A stretch of 64,000 nt of DNA from CAVTND01 sp963735955 (GCA_963735955.1 CAVTND010000002.1:248001-312000), one strand, 5' to 3'; positions 1-10,570 are shown, numbered from the stretch's first letter. Made by a program: numbers and translations. Notes: generated from the sequence alone by a model not told the origin.

Positions 1-5
1 CAGCG

Positions 6-496
6 ATGTCCAATCAAGTGCCACGCGTTCTGAAGGCCGAGGAAATTCAAGCCCGGGCGAAACCTTCTCGCATCCCTGGAGTCCGAGCTCACAGATCAGC
101 GGTACCATGCTCGGCCGCGCCACCGGTCTCAAGCGCACTGGTGTCAGCCTGGCCCGCGTGCCGCCGGGCAAGGAATCCTTCGTCTACCACGCTCACCAGG
201 TCGAGGAAGAGTGGGTCTATATCCTCAGCGGCGAGGCGACGGTCGAGATCGACGGCACCGAAAATGTGCTCCGGGCGGGCGACTTCGCCGGGTTCCCGCC
301 TTCGACCGCCCACCATCTGCGCAATACCGGGAGCGTGGATGTCGTCTATCTGATGGGCGGGGACGATCGCGAAGTCGAGATCGTGGACTTCCCGCGTCTT
401 GGCCGCCGGATGATCCGGCGCGGCGCAACCGTGGAAATCGTTGACTTGTCCGACCTGCGGCCGTTCGTTCCATCGAGCTCACGGAAAACCGACTAG
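6..496 (+). CDS. Cupin-domain protein (frameshifted near the N terminus)
   Basis: Small single-domain cupin, about 163 residues. The beta-barrel metal motif reads HAHQVEEEWVYILSGEA, followed by a second cupin motif around PSTAHHLRNTG, so a metal-binding sensor or isomerase-like role is possible but no substrate can be assigned. The start (MSNQVPRVLKAEEIQARAK) and the rest lie in different frames. Adding one A in the run near position 60 joins them as AKTFSHPWSPSSQ, which fits the family, so one base is probably missing. It converges on and overlaps the glutathione peroxidase gene by 4 bp. Confidence 0.75.
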
Positions 497-984
497 CCAA
501 GCGCGGCTTCGATGTCCTTTTCCAGATCGGCCGGCGTAGTGGTGGGCGCATAGCGTTCGACCACCTTGCCGTCGCGCCCGACCAGGAACTTGGTGAAATT
601 CCACTTGATCGACTCGGAACCCAGCAGGCCTTTTTTCGCCGCCGTCATGTACTTGTACAGCGGGTGCGCGTCGGCACCGTTGACGTCGATCTTGGAAAAC
701 AACGGGAAGGTGACGCCGAAGTTCATCTCGCAGAACTCGGCGATCTCGTCGTCTGCGCCCGGCTCCTGGGCGCCAAACTGGTTGCTCGGAAAGCCGAGCA
801 CGACCAGTCCGCGCTTGCGGAACTTCTTGTAGAGCTCTTCCAGGCCCTTGTACTGGGGCGTGAAGCCGCACTTGCTGGCGGTGTTGACCACCAGCAGGAC
901 CTTGCCCTGGTAGTCGGAAAGTTTGCGGGCCTTGCCGTCGATTGTGGTTGCAGAGAAATCGTAGACAGTGGTCATCGTGCGCAC
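493..984 (-). CDS. Glutathione peroxidase
   Basis: Thiol peroxidase of the GPX/BsaA family, about 163 residues, the usual length for bacterial forms. The peroxidatic cysteine lies in NTASKCGFTPQ (C39), with the conserved FPSNQFG (Q69) and WNFTKF (W128, N129) completing the catalytic tetrad. It is a Cys enzyme, not selenocysteine. It should reduce H2O2 or organic peroxides in the cytoplasm, in practice usually with thioredoxin. The start could be M1 or M4 (975); nothing in the sequence decides between them. It appears to be a single-gene unit. Confidence 0.93.
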   Translation of the reverse strand: MRTMTTVYDFSATTIDGKARKLSDYQGKVLLVVNTASKCGFTPQYKGLEELYKKFRKRGLVVLGFPSNQFGAQEPGADDEIAEFCEMNFGVTFPLFSKIDVNGADAHPLYKYMTAAKKGLLGSESIKWNFTKFLVGRDGKVVERYAPTTTPADLEKDIEAALG

Positions 985-1034
985 TCCCGGGGTCGGAAGC
1001 GGAGTCTAGCTGCCGCATCGGGCGCCACGAATTT

Positions 1035-1159
1035 TCTCCCCTCCCCGAGAGGGAGGGGCCGGGGGAGGGAGGGCTCAATGCCTCGCAGAGAACATTTCGG
1101 GCTTGCCGAACCAATCACCACCCCTTGCCCCTGGGCGAGGGGACGGGGGAGTGGGTGAG
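1035..1159. repeat. REP-like pair of GC-rich hairpins
   Basis: Two adjacent palindromes lie between gpx and pilU. The first has a perfect 8-bp stem, CCCCTCCC/GGGAGGGG. The second, starting at 1121, is CCCCTTGCCC/GGGCGAGGGG with one mismatch. Both are followed by further G-runs. The first is closely similar, in inverted orientation, to the hairpin at 63422-63457, so it belongs to a dispersed repeat family in this genome. It sits 3' of both neighbouring genes and could act as an mRNA 3' end or terminator. Confidence 0.7.
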
Positions 1160-1186
1160 CTAGATAGGTTCGAAGAACATGTGGGC

Positions 1187-2329
<1,143 letters not shown>

Positions 2330-2363
2330 CGTGTTGCCCTTCTGTGTCCAGTCCTGAACTGGC

Positions 2364-3407
2364 CTAGCCCGCAAACGTCTCGGGGGTTTTCGCGTACTGA
2401 CGCGCCTCGGCGATCGAAACGACATTGCGGCGTACCAGCTCGAGCATGGTCTGGTCGAGCGTCTGCATGCCGAACTGGCTGCCGGTCTGGATCATCGAAT
2501 ACATCTGCGCCACCTTGTTCTCGCGAATCAGGTTGCGGATGGCCGGTGTGCCGACCATGATCTCGTGCGCCGCGACCCGGCCGTTGCCGTCCTTGACCTT
2601 GAGCAGGGTCTGCGAAATCACGGCGACCACAGACTCGGAAAGCATCGCGCGCACCATCTCTTTTTCCGCCGCCGGAAACACGTCAACGATGCGGTCGATG
2701 GTCTTGGCGGCCGAAGAGGTGTGCAAAGTGCCGAACACCAGGTGACCCGTCTCGGCGGCCGTCAGTGCCAGGCGGATCGTCTCGAGGTCACGCAACTCGC
2801 CCACCAGCACGATGTCCGGATCCTCGCGCAGGGCGGAGCGCAGGGCATTCGCGAAGCTCAGGGTGTGCGGGCCGACTTCGCGCTGGTTGATCACGCACTT
2901 GCGCGACTCATGCACGAATTCGATCGGGTCCTCGATCGTCAGCACGTGGCCGTAAAGATTGTTGTTCACGTGGTCGACCATCGCTGCCAGCGTGGTCGAC
3001 TTGCCGGAGCCGGTCGGGCCCGTCACCAGCACCAGGCCACGCGGCTTGGACGCAAAGTCGGCAAACACGCGCGGCGCCTGCAGCTCTTCGAGCGACAGTA
3101 CGCGCGAGGGAATCGTCCGCAGCACCGCCGCCGCGCCGCGGTCCTGGTTGAACGCATTGACGCGGAAGCGCGCCAGCCCCGGCAGATCGAACGAGAAGTC
3201 GCACTCGAGGTTCTCATCGTACTGCTTGCGCTGCGAGTCGTTCATGATGTCGTAGATCATGCCGTGCACGTCTTTGTGCTCGAGCGGCGGCAGGTTGATG
3301 CGCCGGACATCGCCGTGCACACGGATCAGCGGCGGCAGGCCGGCCGAGAGGTGCAGGTCGGAAGCCTTGTTTTTGACGGAGAATGCGAGCAGTTCGGATA
3401 TGTCCAT
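2364..3407 (-). CDS. pilT: Type IV pilus retraction ATPase PilT
   Basis: Hexameric motor that depolymerises the pilus for twitching motility and DNA uptake; cytoplasmic, acting at the inner-membrane platform. It is 347 residues from MDISELLAFSVKNKASDLHLS, matching family length. Motifs are Walker A GPTGSGKST, TIEDPIEFVH, Walker B VLVGELRDLETI and the AETGHLVFGTLHT His box. It is the first gene of the pilTU operon and is divergent from yggS. Confidence 0.97.
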   Translation of the reverse strand: MDISELLAFSVKNKASDLHLSAGLPPLIRVHGDVRRINLPPLEHKDVHGMIYDIMNDSQRKQYDENLECDFSFDLPGLARFRVNAFNQDRGAAAVLRTIPSRVLSLEELQAPRVFADFASKPRGLVLVTGPTGSGKSTTLAAMVDHVNNNLYGHVLTIEDPIEFVHESRKCVINQREVGPHTLSFANALRSALREDPDIVLVGELRDLETIRLALTAAETGHLVFGTLHTSSAAKTIDRIVDVFPAAEKEMVRAMLSESVVAVISQTLLKVKDGNGRVAAHEIMVGTPAIRNLIRENKVAQMYSMIQTGSQFGMQTLDQTMLELVRRNVVSIAEARQYAKTPETFAG

Positions 3408-3551
3408 GGCGGCTTCGTGGGGCTCCAAGGCAGTGCGCGATGCAGGCGGCCAGGCCCGACACCAAACGGCCTAGGGTAACGCCGCAAGACACCGGGCCGT
3501 TTGCCCAAAAAAGCTAGAAAAAATAAGTCTCTAGCCGCTTTCGCTTTGATT

Positions 3552-4268
3552 ATGTCGAGTTTGAGAGAGTCCTTGCAAGCCAATTTGCATGCCGTACACA
3601 CGCGCATTACCCAAGCTGCGCGAGGCGCCGGTCGCGATCCGGCCGCAATTCGCCTGCTTGCGGTCAGCAAATCCTTCGACGCCGATGTGGTCGCGGCGGC
3701 GGCCGACTGCGGCCAACTGGCCTTTGGCGAGAATTACCTGCAGGAAGCGGTCAGCAAGATGGTTCAGGTGCGCCGGCAAGGCGCCTGGCCGCTGCAATGG
3801 CATTTCATCGGACCCATCCAGTCCAACAAGACACGTGACATTGCCGCGAATTTCGACTGGGTCCAGTCGGTGGACCGGATCAGGATTGCCGAGCGCCTGT
3901 CGGCCCAGCGAGACACCGCACGTGGCCCGCTCAATGTGCTGCTCCAGGTCAATATCAGCGGCGAGGCGAGCAAGAGCGGCGCGAAGGCGACCGATCTGCC
4001 CAGCCTGGCGCGCGCGGTAGCGGACTTGCCCAATCTGCGCTTGCGCGGGTTGATGGCGATTCCAGAGCCCGAATCCGATCCCGAGCGTCAGCGCGTGCCG
4101 CTCGATCACACCCGCCGCCTGTTCGAACTGCTGCAGGCGGAAGGACATTCCCTGGACACCCTGTCGATGGGCATGTCGGCCGACCTCGAAGCTGCGATCG
4201 CGGCGGGCGCCACCTTGGTGAGGATCGGTACCGCGATCTTCGGCCCACGCGAAATGGCACTGACATGA
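3552..4268 (+). CDS. yggS: YggS-family PLP homeostasis protein
   Basis: Fold-type III PLP-binding protein of the YggS/PROSC family, 238 residues. It buffers free pyridoxal phosphate and affects amino-acid homeostasis rather than acting as an enzyme. The PLP lysine sits in LLAVSKSF. Other family signatures are FGENYLQEA, WHFIGPIQSNK, MGMSADLEAAI and the C-terminal VRIGTAIFGPR. ATG 3552 is preferred to upstream in-frame codons, which add a lysine-rich stretch absent from the family. It overlaps proC by ATGA, a very common pairing. Confidence 0.95.
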   Translation: MSSLRESLQANLHAVHTRITQAARGAGRDPAAIRLLAVSKSFDADVVAAAADCGQLAFGENYLQEAVSKMVQVRRQGAWPLQWHFIGPIQSNKTRDIAANFDWVQSVDRIRIAERLSAQRDTARGPLNVLLQVNISGEASKSGAKATDLPSLARAVADLPNLRLRGLMAIPEPESDPERQRVPLDHTRRLFELLQAEGHSLDTLSMGMSADLEAAIAAGATLVRIGTAIFGPREMALT

Positions 4269-5074
4269 GGATCGCGTTCATCGGCGGCGGCAATATGGCA
4301 ACCGCCATCCTGGGTGGCCTGCGCGCGGCAGGATCCGAACCTGCATCGGTCGACGTACTCGAGATCGACCCGGCCAAGGGTGCTGCGCTTGAACGAGACT
4401 GGGGCGTACGCGCCCACGCCGAGGCCGGAACCTGGCTGTCTGCGGCCGAGATCATCGTGCTCGCCGTCAAGCCACAAGACGTAGCCGCCGCCGCCGCTTC
4501 GATCCGACCCTGGCTCGGGTCGGCGGTCGTGCTGTCGATCGCGGCCGGCGTGCGCGCCCGCACCCTGGCGCGCAGGATCGGCCATGAACGCATCGTGCGG
4601 GCAATGCCGAACACCCCGGCGCTGATCCGTGCCGGCATCACCGGTGCGATTGCGCTTCCCGCCGTCAGCGCGGAACAACGCGCGCTCGCCGACACGCTGC
4701 TCAAATCGATCGGGCGCGTCGTCTGGCTTGACGATGAGGTCCTGCTCGACCCGGTCACGGCCGTGTCGGGCAGCGGGCCCGCGTACGTCTTTTTCTTCAT
4801 CGAAGCGCTCGAAGCAGCAGCGCGCGAACTCGGCCTCTCGGCTGAACAGGCGCACATCCTGGCGGTCGGCACCTTCAGCGGCGCGGCCCAGCTGGCAGCG
4901 CAGTCCTCCGAGTCGCCCTCCACTTTGCGCGAGCGCGTCACCTCAAAGGGCGGCACCACCGCTGCTGCACTGGCGCGATTGGAGGCGGCCAAAGTCAAGC
5001 AGGCGATCGTCGAGGCAGTCCGTGCCGCGAATGCACGCGCGCGCGAGATGGGCGATGAGATCGATCGAACCTGA
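4265..5074 (+). CDS. proC: Pyrroline-5-carboxylate reductase
   Basis: NADPH-dependent last step of proline synthesis (P5C to proline), cytoplasmic, 269 residues. The N terminus IAFIGGGNMATAILGGL is the Rossmann dinucleotide site. VSGSGPAYVFFFIEAL and TSKGGTTAAAL are the conserved C-terminal dimer and substrate motifs. It is translationally coupled to yggS. It converges with ubiA, leaving a single base between the two genes. Confidence 0.97.
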   Translation: MRIAFIGGGNMATAILGGLRAAGSEPASVDVLEIDPAKGAALERDWGVRAHAEAGTWLSAAEIIVLAVKPQDVAAAAASIRPWLGSAVVLSIAAGVRARTLARRIGHERIVRAMPNTPALIRAGITGAIALPAVSAEQRALADTLLKSIGRVVWLDDEVLLDPVTAVSGSGPAYVFFFIEALEAAARELGLSAEQAHILAVGTFSGAAQLAAQSSESPSTLRERVTSKGGTTAAALARLEAAKVKQAIVEAVRAANARAREMGDEIDRT

Positions 5075-5075
5075 C

Positions 5076-5939
5076 TCAGCGCAGCGCGTAGTCGAGCGCG
5101 GTGCCGGCGAACATCGCCAGCCCGATCCATTGATTGCCGAGAAACGCAGCGAAGCAGCCTTCACGCGAGCGATCGCGGATCAGCCAGTAGTGTTGAAGGC
5201 ACAGCGTGAACGCCACGGCGCAACCCGCGAAGAACCACCAGCCGGCGCGGTTGAGCACGCCGATCGTCACCATCGACATCAGAAAGATCCAGTAGCAGAC
5301 CATGATCACCGCCACGTCCGCACGGCCGAAGTAGATCGCCGACGAGTGCAGACCGAGTCGCAGATCGTCGTCGCGATCGACCATGGCGTACTCGGTGTCG
5401 TAGGCCAGGACCCAGAACAGGTTGGCGGCAAACATTCCCCATCCGAGCAACGGCACGGCGCCCTGCACTGCCGCGAACGCCATCGGAATGCCGAAGGAAA
5501 AGGCCACGCCGAGGTAGAGCTGCGGCACCGGGAAGATGCGCTTGGCCAGCGGATAGGTGGCCGCGATTACGACCGCGAGCAGGGCCAGTCGCACCGACGA
5601 GGCATTGAGGAAAAAGAGCAAAGTAGCCGCCAGCGCCGCCAGACCCACACCAACGACGATTGCTTCGTGCCGCTCGACGGCGCCGCGTGCCACGACGCGG
5701 TCTGCGGTGCGCCGGACATGCAGATCGAATGGCGCATCGGCCGCGTCGTTGACTGCACACCCAGCCGAGCGCATCAGAAGGGTGCCCAGTGCAAACACCG
5801 CGATATGCAGGGAGCTGGGCGCGCCATCCGCCGCGATCCACAGCGCGGTCAAAGTCGGCCAAAGCAACAACAGCGTGCCGACCGGCTTGTCGAGGCGCAG
5901 CAAACGATAGTAGAGAGGAAAGCGATCGGCGATCTGCAT
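5076..5939 (-). CDS. ubiA: 4-hydroxybenzoate polyprenyltransferase UbiA
   Basis: Integral membrane prenyltransferase of ubiquinone synthesis, 287 residues with about eight or nine hydrophobic segments. The two Asp-rich motifs are clear: NDAADAPFDLHVRRTADR near residue 64 and DTEYAMVDRDDDLRLG near 170-190. These bind Mg-diphosphate of the polyprenyl donor. The start MQIADRFPLYYRLLRLDKPVG is typical. It is a lone gene, convergent with proC and divergent from ugpB. Confidence 0.96.
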   Translation of the reverse strand: MQIADRFPLYYRLLRLDKPVGTLLLLWPTLTALWIAADGAPSSLHIAVFALGTLLMRSAGCAVNDAADAPFDLHVRRTADRVVARGAVERHEAIVVGVGLAALAATLLFFLNASSVRLALLAVVIAATYPLAKRIFPVPQLYLGVAFSFGIPMAFAAVQGAVPLLGWGMFAANLFWVLAYDTEYAMVDRDDDLRLGLHSSAIYFGRADVAVIMVCYWIFLMSMVTIGVLNRAGWWFFAGCAVAFTLCLQHYWLIRDRSREGCFAAFLGNQWIGLAMFAGTALDYALR

Positions 5940-6082
5940 GCCGCAACAGGGTTCGGCGAAAGGCTTTGCCGTCGGCTCGGAGCCCGGTTATCGTAACAGT
6001 CGCGTCACGTCGCTCAACAAGACTTGGAAGTCCAACCGGTCAAATAGCAGAACCGGCTCAGAGTCGCCCACGGAGACCCTCA

Positions 6083-7396
6083 ATGCAACACAAGTCCTGC
6101 ATCGCTCTCGCGCTCACCGCCGCATGCCTGGGTTTCGGCTCGGCATCCCAGGCCCAGACCGAAGTTCAGTGGTGGCATTCGATGCCCGGGGCGCTCGGCG
6201 ATTGGGTCAATGGCCTGGCAAGCGGCTTCAATGCCAGCCAGCAGCAATGCAAGGTCACGCCGACCTACAAGGGGGCCTACGACGTCTCGATGACCGCGGC
6301 GATCGCCGCGTTCCGCGCCGGCAACGCCCCGCACGTCCTGCAGGTGTTCGAGGTTGGCACCGCGACGATGATGGGTTCGAAGGGCGCCGTGGTTCCGGTC
6401 GGTGAAGTGATGGACAAGGCCGGCTACAAGTTCGATCCCAAGGTGTACGTGCCGGCCGTGACCGGGTACTACACGGCGCCGAGCGGACAGATGATGTCCT
6501 ACCCGCTGAACAGCTCGACCACGGTGTTCTACTACAACAAGGATGCCTTCAAGAAAGCGGGTCTCGATCCGGACAAGCCGCCGAAGACCTGGCCCGAAGT
6601 GGCGCTGGCGGCCGCCAAACTCAAGGCGAGCGGGGAGAAGTGCCCGTTTACCACGAGCTGGCAGAGCTGGACCCAACTCGAGAGCTTTTCGACCTGGCAC
6701 AACACCGAGTTCGCGACCAAGAACAACGGCTTCGGCGGGCCGTCGTCCCGACTGATCTTCGACTCGCCGCTGCATGTGCGGCACATCGAGAACCTTTCCA
6801 ACATGGCCAAGCAGGGACTGTTTGTCTACAAGGGCCGGGGCAATTCGGCCGACGCGCCGTTTTACTCCGGTGAGTGCGCAATGAGCACGGCCTCGTCGTC
6901 CGCCTACGGCAACATCAAGAAGAACGCCAAGTTCGACTTCGGCATCTCGACCCTGCCCTACTACCCGGACGTCGCAGGCGCACCGCAGAACACCGTCATC
7001 GGTGGAGCCAGCTTGTGGGTAATGTCGGGCAAGAAGCCGAACGAGTACAAGTGCGTCGCGGATTTCTTCAACTATCTCTCCAGGCCGGAGATTCAGGCGA
7101 AGAGCCATCAGGAAACAGGTTACCTGCCCATCACGATGGCGGCCTACGAACTGACCAAGAAGTCAGGCTTCTATGAGAAGAACCCGGGCACCGACGTGTC
7201 GGTACAGCAGATGATCGTCAAGACCACCGACAAGTCGCGTGGTATCCGACTTGGCAACTTCGTGCAGATTCGCACGATCAACGACGAGGAAATGGAAAAC
7301 ATCTGGTCAGGCAAGAAGACAGTGCAGCAGGGTCTGGCCGATGCGATCAAGCGCGGCAACGAGCAGCTCGAACGCTTCGAGAAAACCAGCAAGTAG
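6083..7396 (+). CDS. ugpB: Glycerol-3-phosphate ABC transporter binding protein UgpB
   Basis: Periplasmic sn-glycerol-3-phosphate (and glycerophosphodiester) binding protein, 437 residues. It has a cleavable signal peptide ending near GSASQAQ, then the family start TEVQWWHSMPGALGDWVN. SGQMMSYPLNSSTTVFYYNKDAFKKAGL and GGASLWVMSG are characteristic of UgpB. It is the first gene of ugpBAEC, with 57 bp to ugpA. I did not find a convincing Pho box by eye. Confidence 0.95.
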   Translation: MQHKSCIALALTAACLGFGSASQAQTEVQWWHSMPGALGDWVNGLASGFNASQQQCKVTPTYKGAYDVSMTAAIAAFRAGNAPHVLQVFEVGTATMMGSKGAVVPVGEVMDKAGYKFDPKVYVPAVTGYYTAPSGQMMSYPLNSSTTVFYYNKDAFKKAGLDPDKPPKTWPEVALAAAKLKASGEKCPFTTSWQSWTQLESFSTWHNTEFATKNNGFGGPSSRLIFDSPLHVRHIENLSNMAKQGLFVYKGRGNSADAPFYSGECAMSTASSSAYGNIKKNAKFDFGISTLPYYPDVAGAPQNTVIGGASLWVMSGKKPNEYKCVADFFNYLSRPEIQAKSHQETGYLPITMAAYELTKKSGFYEKNPGTDVSVQQMIVKTTDKSRGIRLGNFVQIRTINDEEMENIWSGKKTVQQGLADAIKRGNEQLERFEKTSK

Positions 7397-7453
7397 CGCC
7401 GCACGGGCGCTCGCCTTGCGACCGCCCACTCCTCTTCCGGGCACTTCGAGCAG

Positions 7454-8335
7454 TTGGAAAAGCGCGCCTTCTTCCGCAGCCCCTGGCTGCCATACGCATT
7501 GGTCGCGCCGCAACTCGCGATCACCATCATCTTTTTCTTCTGGCCGGCCGGCCAGGCGCTGTACCAAAGCGTCCTTCTGCAGGACGCCTTTGGCACCAAT
7601 ACCGAGTTCGTCGGCCTGGAGAACTTCCGCACTCTGTTCAACGACCCGGGCTATCTTGAATCCTTCCGCGTCACGGCAATTTTCTCGGCGCTGGTGGCCG
7701 GGCTGGGTCTCTCAATTTCCCTGTTGCTCGCTGTGTTCGCTGATCGGCTGCTGCGCGGCGCAACGGTCATCAAGACGCTTCTGATCTGGCCCTACGCGGT
7801 GGCGCCCGCCATCGCCGGCGTTCTGTGGCTGTTCATGCTCAATCCGACGCTCGGGGTCGTCGCGCACTGGCTCGCAAGCGCTGGCGTGCACTGGGACTTC
7901 CTGCTGAACGGACGACAGGCCCTGCTGCTGCTGGTGATGGCAGCGGTCTGGAAGCAGATCAGTTACAACTTCGTCTTCTTCCTCGCTGGCCTGCAGGCGA
8001 TTCCGAGATCGCTTATCGAAGCGGCTGCCATTGACGGCGCAGGCCCGGCGCGACGCTTCTGGACCATCGTTTTCCCGCTGCTGTCCCCGACCACGTTTTT
8101 CCTGCTGGTCGTCAACATCGTCTACGCGTTCTTCGAGACCTTTGCGATCGTCGACGCCATAACGCAGGGCGGTCCGGGACAGGAAACTTCGATCCTCGTC
8201 TACAAGGTCTTTCATGACGGCTTCAAGGCAATGGACCTTGGTGGGTCGGCCGCACAGTCGGTCATCCTGATGGCGATCGTCATTACCTTGACAGTGCTGC
8301 AGTTCCGATTCATCGAGCGGCGGGTGAACTACTGA
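7454..8335 (+). CDS. ugpA: Glycerol-3-phosphate ABC transporter permease UgpA
   Basis: Inner-membrane subunit of the Ugp importer, 293 residues with six predicted membrane segments. The EAA loop (EAAAIDGAGPARRFWTIVFPLL, cytoplasmic contact with UgpC) is intact. The start is a TTG giving MEKRAFFRSPWLPYALVAPQ, the usual UgpA beginning; no ATG lies nearby. The last base of its stop is the first base of the ugpE start. Confidence 0.95.
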   Translation: MEKRAFFRSPWLPYALVAPQLAITIIFFFWPAGQALYQSVLLQDAFGTNTEFVGLENFRTLFNDPGYLESFRVTAIFSALVAGLGLSISLLLAVFADRLLRGATVIKTLLIWPYAVAPAIAGVLWLFMLNPTLGVVAHWLASAGVHWDFLLNGRQALLLLVMAAVWKQISYNFVFFLAGLQAIPRSLIEAAAIDGAGPARRFWTIVFPLLSPTTFFLLVVNIVYAFFETFAIVDAITQGGPGQETSILVYKVFHDGFKAMDLGGSAAQSVILMAIVITLTVLQFRFIERRVNY

Positions 8336-9183
8336 TGGTCGAACGCCGCCGCTGGCTCGACGTGCTGTCCTACGTGGTCGTGATCGCCGGCATTGCGGTG
8401 ATCGCGTTCCCGGTCTATCTCGCTTTCGTTGCCTCGACACAGAGCGCAACGGCGGTCGAGGCCGCGCCGATGTCGCTGTTGCCGGGCGAACTGCTGGTCG
8501 AAAACTACCGCCGGGTGCTGTTCGAGGGCGGCGACGTCGGCTCACGTGCTCCGGTCGGCCGCATGATGGTGGTGAGCCTGACGATGGCGGTCGGCATTGC
8601 GGTTGGCAAGATCATCATCTCGCTGCTGTCGGCGTTCGCAATCGTCTATTTCCGTTTTCCGTTCCGCTATTTCTTCTTCTGGATGATTTTCATCACGCTG
8701 ATGCTGCCGGTCGAAGTCCGCATCACTCCGACCTATGCCGTCATGTCCGACCTTGGCCTGCTCAATACTTTTCCAGGCCTGATCATGCCGCTGATCGCCT
8801 CGGCCACCGCGACCTTCCTGTTCCGCCAGTTCTTCCTGACCGTTCCCGATGAACTGGCGGAGGCTGCGCGTATCGACGGTGCCGGGCCGATGCGCTTCTT
8901 CTTCACGATCCTGGCGCCGCTGTCCGTGACCAACGTCGCGGCGATGTTCGTAATCCAGTTCATTTACGGCTGGAACCAGTACCTGTGGCCCTTGCTGATC
9001 ACGACGAGCGAGGACATGTACCCGATTGTCATCGGCATCAAGCGGATGATCGGCGGCGGTGACGCCGCCAACGAATGGAACCTGGTGATGGCCACCGCCA
9101 TTCTGGCGATGATCCCGCCCGCAGTCATCGTGCTACTGATGCAGCGCTGGTTCATCAGGGGCCTGGTGGAGACCGAGAAATGA
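8335..9183 (+). CDS. ugpE: Glycerol-3-phosphate ABC transporter permease UgpE
   Basis: Second membrane subunit, 282 residues with six predicted segments and an intact EAA loop (EAARIDGAGPMRFFFTILAPL). It is translationally coupled to ugpA. Its TGA stop is separated by one base from the left inverted repeat of a MITE-like element, which pushes ugpC 275 bp downstream. In ugp operons this junction is normally short. Confidence 0.95.
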   Translation: MVERRRWLDVLSYVVVIAGIAVIAFPVYLAFVASTQSATAVEAAPMSLLPGELLVENYRRVLFEGGDVGSRAPVGRMMVVSLTMAVGIAVGKIIISLLSAFAIVYFRFPFRYFFFWMIFITLMLPVEVRITPTYAVMSDLGLLNTFPGLIMPLIASATATFLFRQFFLTVPDELAEAARIDGAGPMRFFFTILAPLSVTNVAAMFVIQFIYGWNQYLWPLLITTSEDMYPIVIGIKRMIGGGDAANEWNLVMATAILAMIPPAVIVLLMQRWFIRGLVETEK

Positions 9184-9184
9184 T

Positions 9185-9456
9185 GGAACCTATCTCAGAA
9201 TCCCCGATGGATCGCGTTGCCAAGAGAAGCGGGCGGATGCAAGGCGGCTGGCGAAGGACAGTAGCCGAGCCTACGGCCGAGCCGGCCAACGCCGCAGACG
9301 CCTGCTTATCTTGGCAACCCTGCGGGGCGGGGTCGCATGCGGCGCATGGCGTTGTTGCGGCTCGGGTCCTTGCGCACGCAATGGTCCCCTCGCCGCGCCT
9401 AGCCCTGCATTCCATGCGGCCCCGCCGCGACCATTGGGGACTCTGAGATAGGTTCC
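9185..9456. mobile_element. MITE-like element with 21-bp terminal inverted repeats
   Basis: A 272-bp non-coding element. Its left end, GGAACCTATCTCAGAATCCC plus one C, is repeated inverted at the right end with a single mismatch (20 of 21). No transposase is encoded; interior frames are short and unlike any family. It lies exactly between the ugpE stop and the ugpC ATG, whose start codon begins 2 bp after the right end. No clear target-site duplication is visible, although ATGA occurs in inverted orientation next to both ends. Confidence 0.8.
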
Positions 9457-9458
9457 TC

Positions 9459-10520
9459 ATGGCAAGAATCTCGTTTGAAGACGTGCGCAAGAGCTATGGC
9501 ACCAACGCCGTGGTGCACGGGATTTCATTGTCCGTGGAGGATGGCGAGTTCCTGGTCCTGGTCGGCCCGTCCGGCTGCGGAAAATCCACCCTGCTGCGCA
9601 TGGTGGCGGGCCTCGAGGAGATCACCAGCGGCACGATCCGCATCGGCGATCGTGTCGTCAACGATCTTGAGCCCAAGGATCGCGACTGTGCGATGGTGTT
9701 CCAGAACTACGCCCTGTATCCGCACATGAGTGTGTTTGACAACATGGCCTACGGACTGAAGATCCGCGGTCTGCCCAAGAGCGATATCCAGAAGCGCGTC
9801 AACGATGCCGCGGCGATACTCGAACTCGAGGGCTTCCTCGGGCGCAAACCGCGTGAGCTTTCGGGCGGCCAGCGCCAGCGCGTTGCGATGGGACGCGCCA
9901 TCGTGCGCGAACCCGCAGCCTTCCTGTTCGATGAACCGCTGTCGAACCTCGACGCCAAGCTACGAGTGCAGACCCGGCTCGAGATCCAGAAACTGCATCG
10001 GCGGCTCGGCACCACCAGTCTGTATGTGACACACGACCAGGTCGAGGCGATGACCCTGGCTCAGCGCATGATCGTCATGAACGCAGGGCGTGCCGAACAG
10101 GTCGGCACGCCGGATCAGGTCTACGCCCAGCCGGCGACCACCTTCGTGGCAAGCTTCATCGGTTCGCCGCCGATGAACCTGCTCGAGGGAAACATCAGCG
10201 CAGATGGCTCGACCTTCAACACGCGCGGCGATGGCCGGGTCAGCCTGGCTGCGCCCGTGCCGGCCTGGGCCGGACGTGCAGTGATACTTGGCGTGCGTCC
10301 CGAACACCTCGAGTCCGGCGGCCGTCAGATAGCGATGAAAGTTGAAACCGTCGAACGCCTCGGCGCCGAGCATCTGATCCACGGCATTGCGGCGGGCCAC
10401 GCAATCATCGTTCGCACCAGTCCCGCCGAGGACCCGCCGCCGGGCAGCGAGATGGCGCTTGGCTTTGGTGCGCGCGAGACCCACTGGTTCGATCCCACCA
10501 CCCGCGCGCGGATCAGCTGA
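9459..10520 (+). CDS. ugpC: Glycerol-3-phosphate ABC transporter ATPase UgpC
   Basis: MalK/UgpC-type ATPase, 353 residues. It shows Walker A GPSGCGKST (residues 36-44), signature LSGGQRQRVAMGRA, Walker B FLFDEPLSNLDAK, the H-loop THDQ, and a C-terminal TOBE/MalK regulatory domain (MNLLEGN, GVRPEHLE). It energises UgpAE. Its usual upstream context is replaced by the right end of the MITE-like element, and no strong Shine-Dalgarno lies in the 15 bp before ATG. Translation may therefore be weak or reset. Confidence 0.95.
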   Translation: MARISFEDVRKSYGTNAVVHGISLSVEDGEFLVLVGPSGCGKSTLLRMVAGLEEITSGTIRIGDRVVNDLEPKDRDCAMVFQNYALYPHMSVFDNMAYGLKIRGLPKSDIQKRVNDAAAILELEGFLGRKPRELSGGQRQRVAMGRAIVREPAAFLFDEPLSNLDAKLRVQTRLEIQKLHRRLGTTSLYVTHDQVEAMTLAQRMIVMNAGRAEQVGTPDQVYAQPATTFVASFIGSPPMNLLEGNISADGSTFNTRGDGRVSLAAPVPAWAGRAVILGVRPEHLESGGRQIAMKVETVERLGAEHLIHGIAAGHAIIVRTSPAEDPPPGSEMALGFGARETHWFDPTTRARIS

Positions 10521-10570
10521 GTCGCTTGCGCATGGTCGAAGCGCAGAGCTTGCTGCGACCGTGAACCGCT

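Noticed and set aside
1163..1175. GATAGGTTC resembling the end of the ugp MITE
   Set aside because: Only about 10 bases match and no second inverted end lies within 500 bp.
4629..5996. A 455-codon plus-strand frame over proC and ubiA
   Set aside because: It is out of frame with proC and antisense to ubiA, with no recognisable domain.
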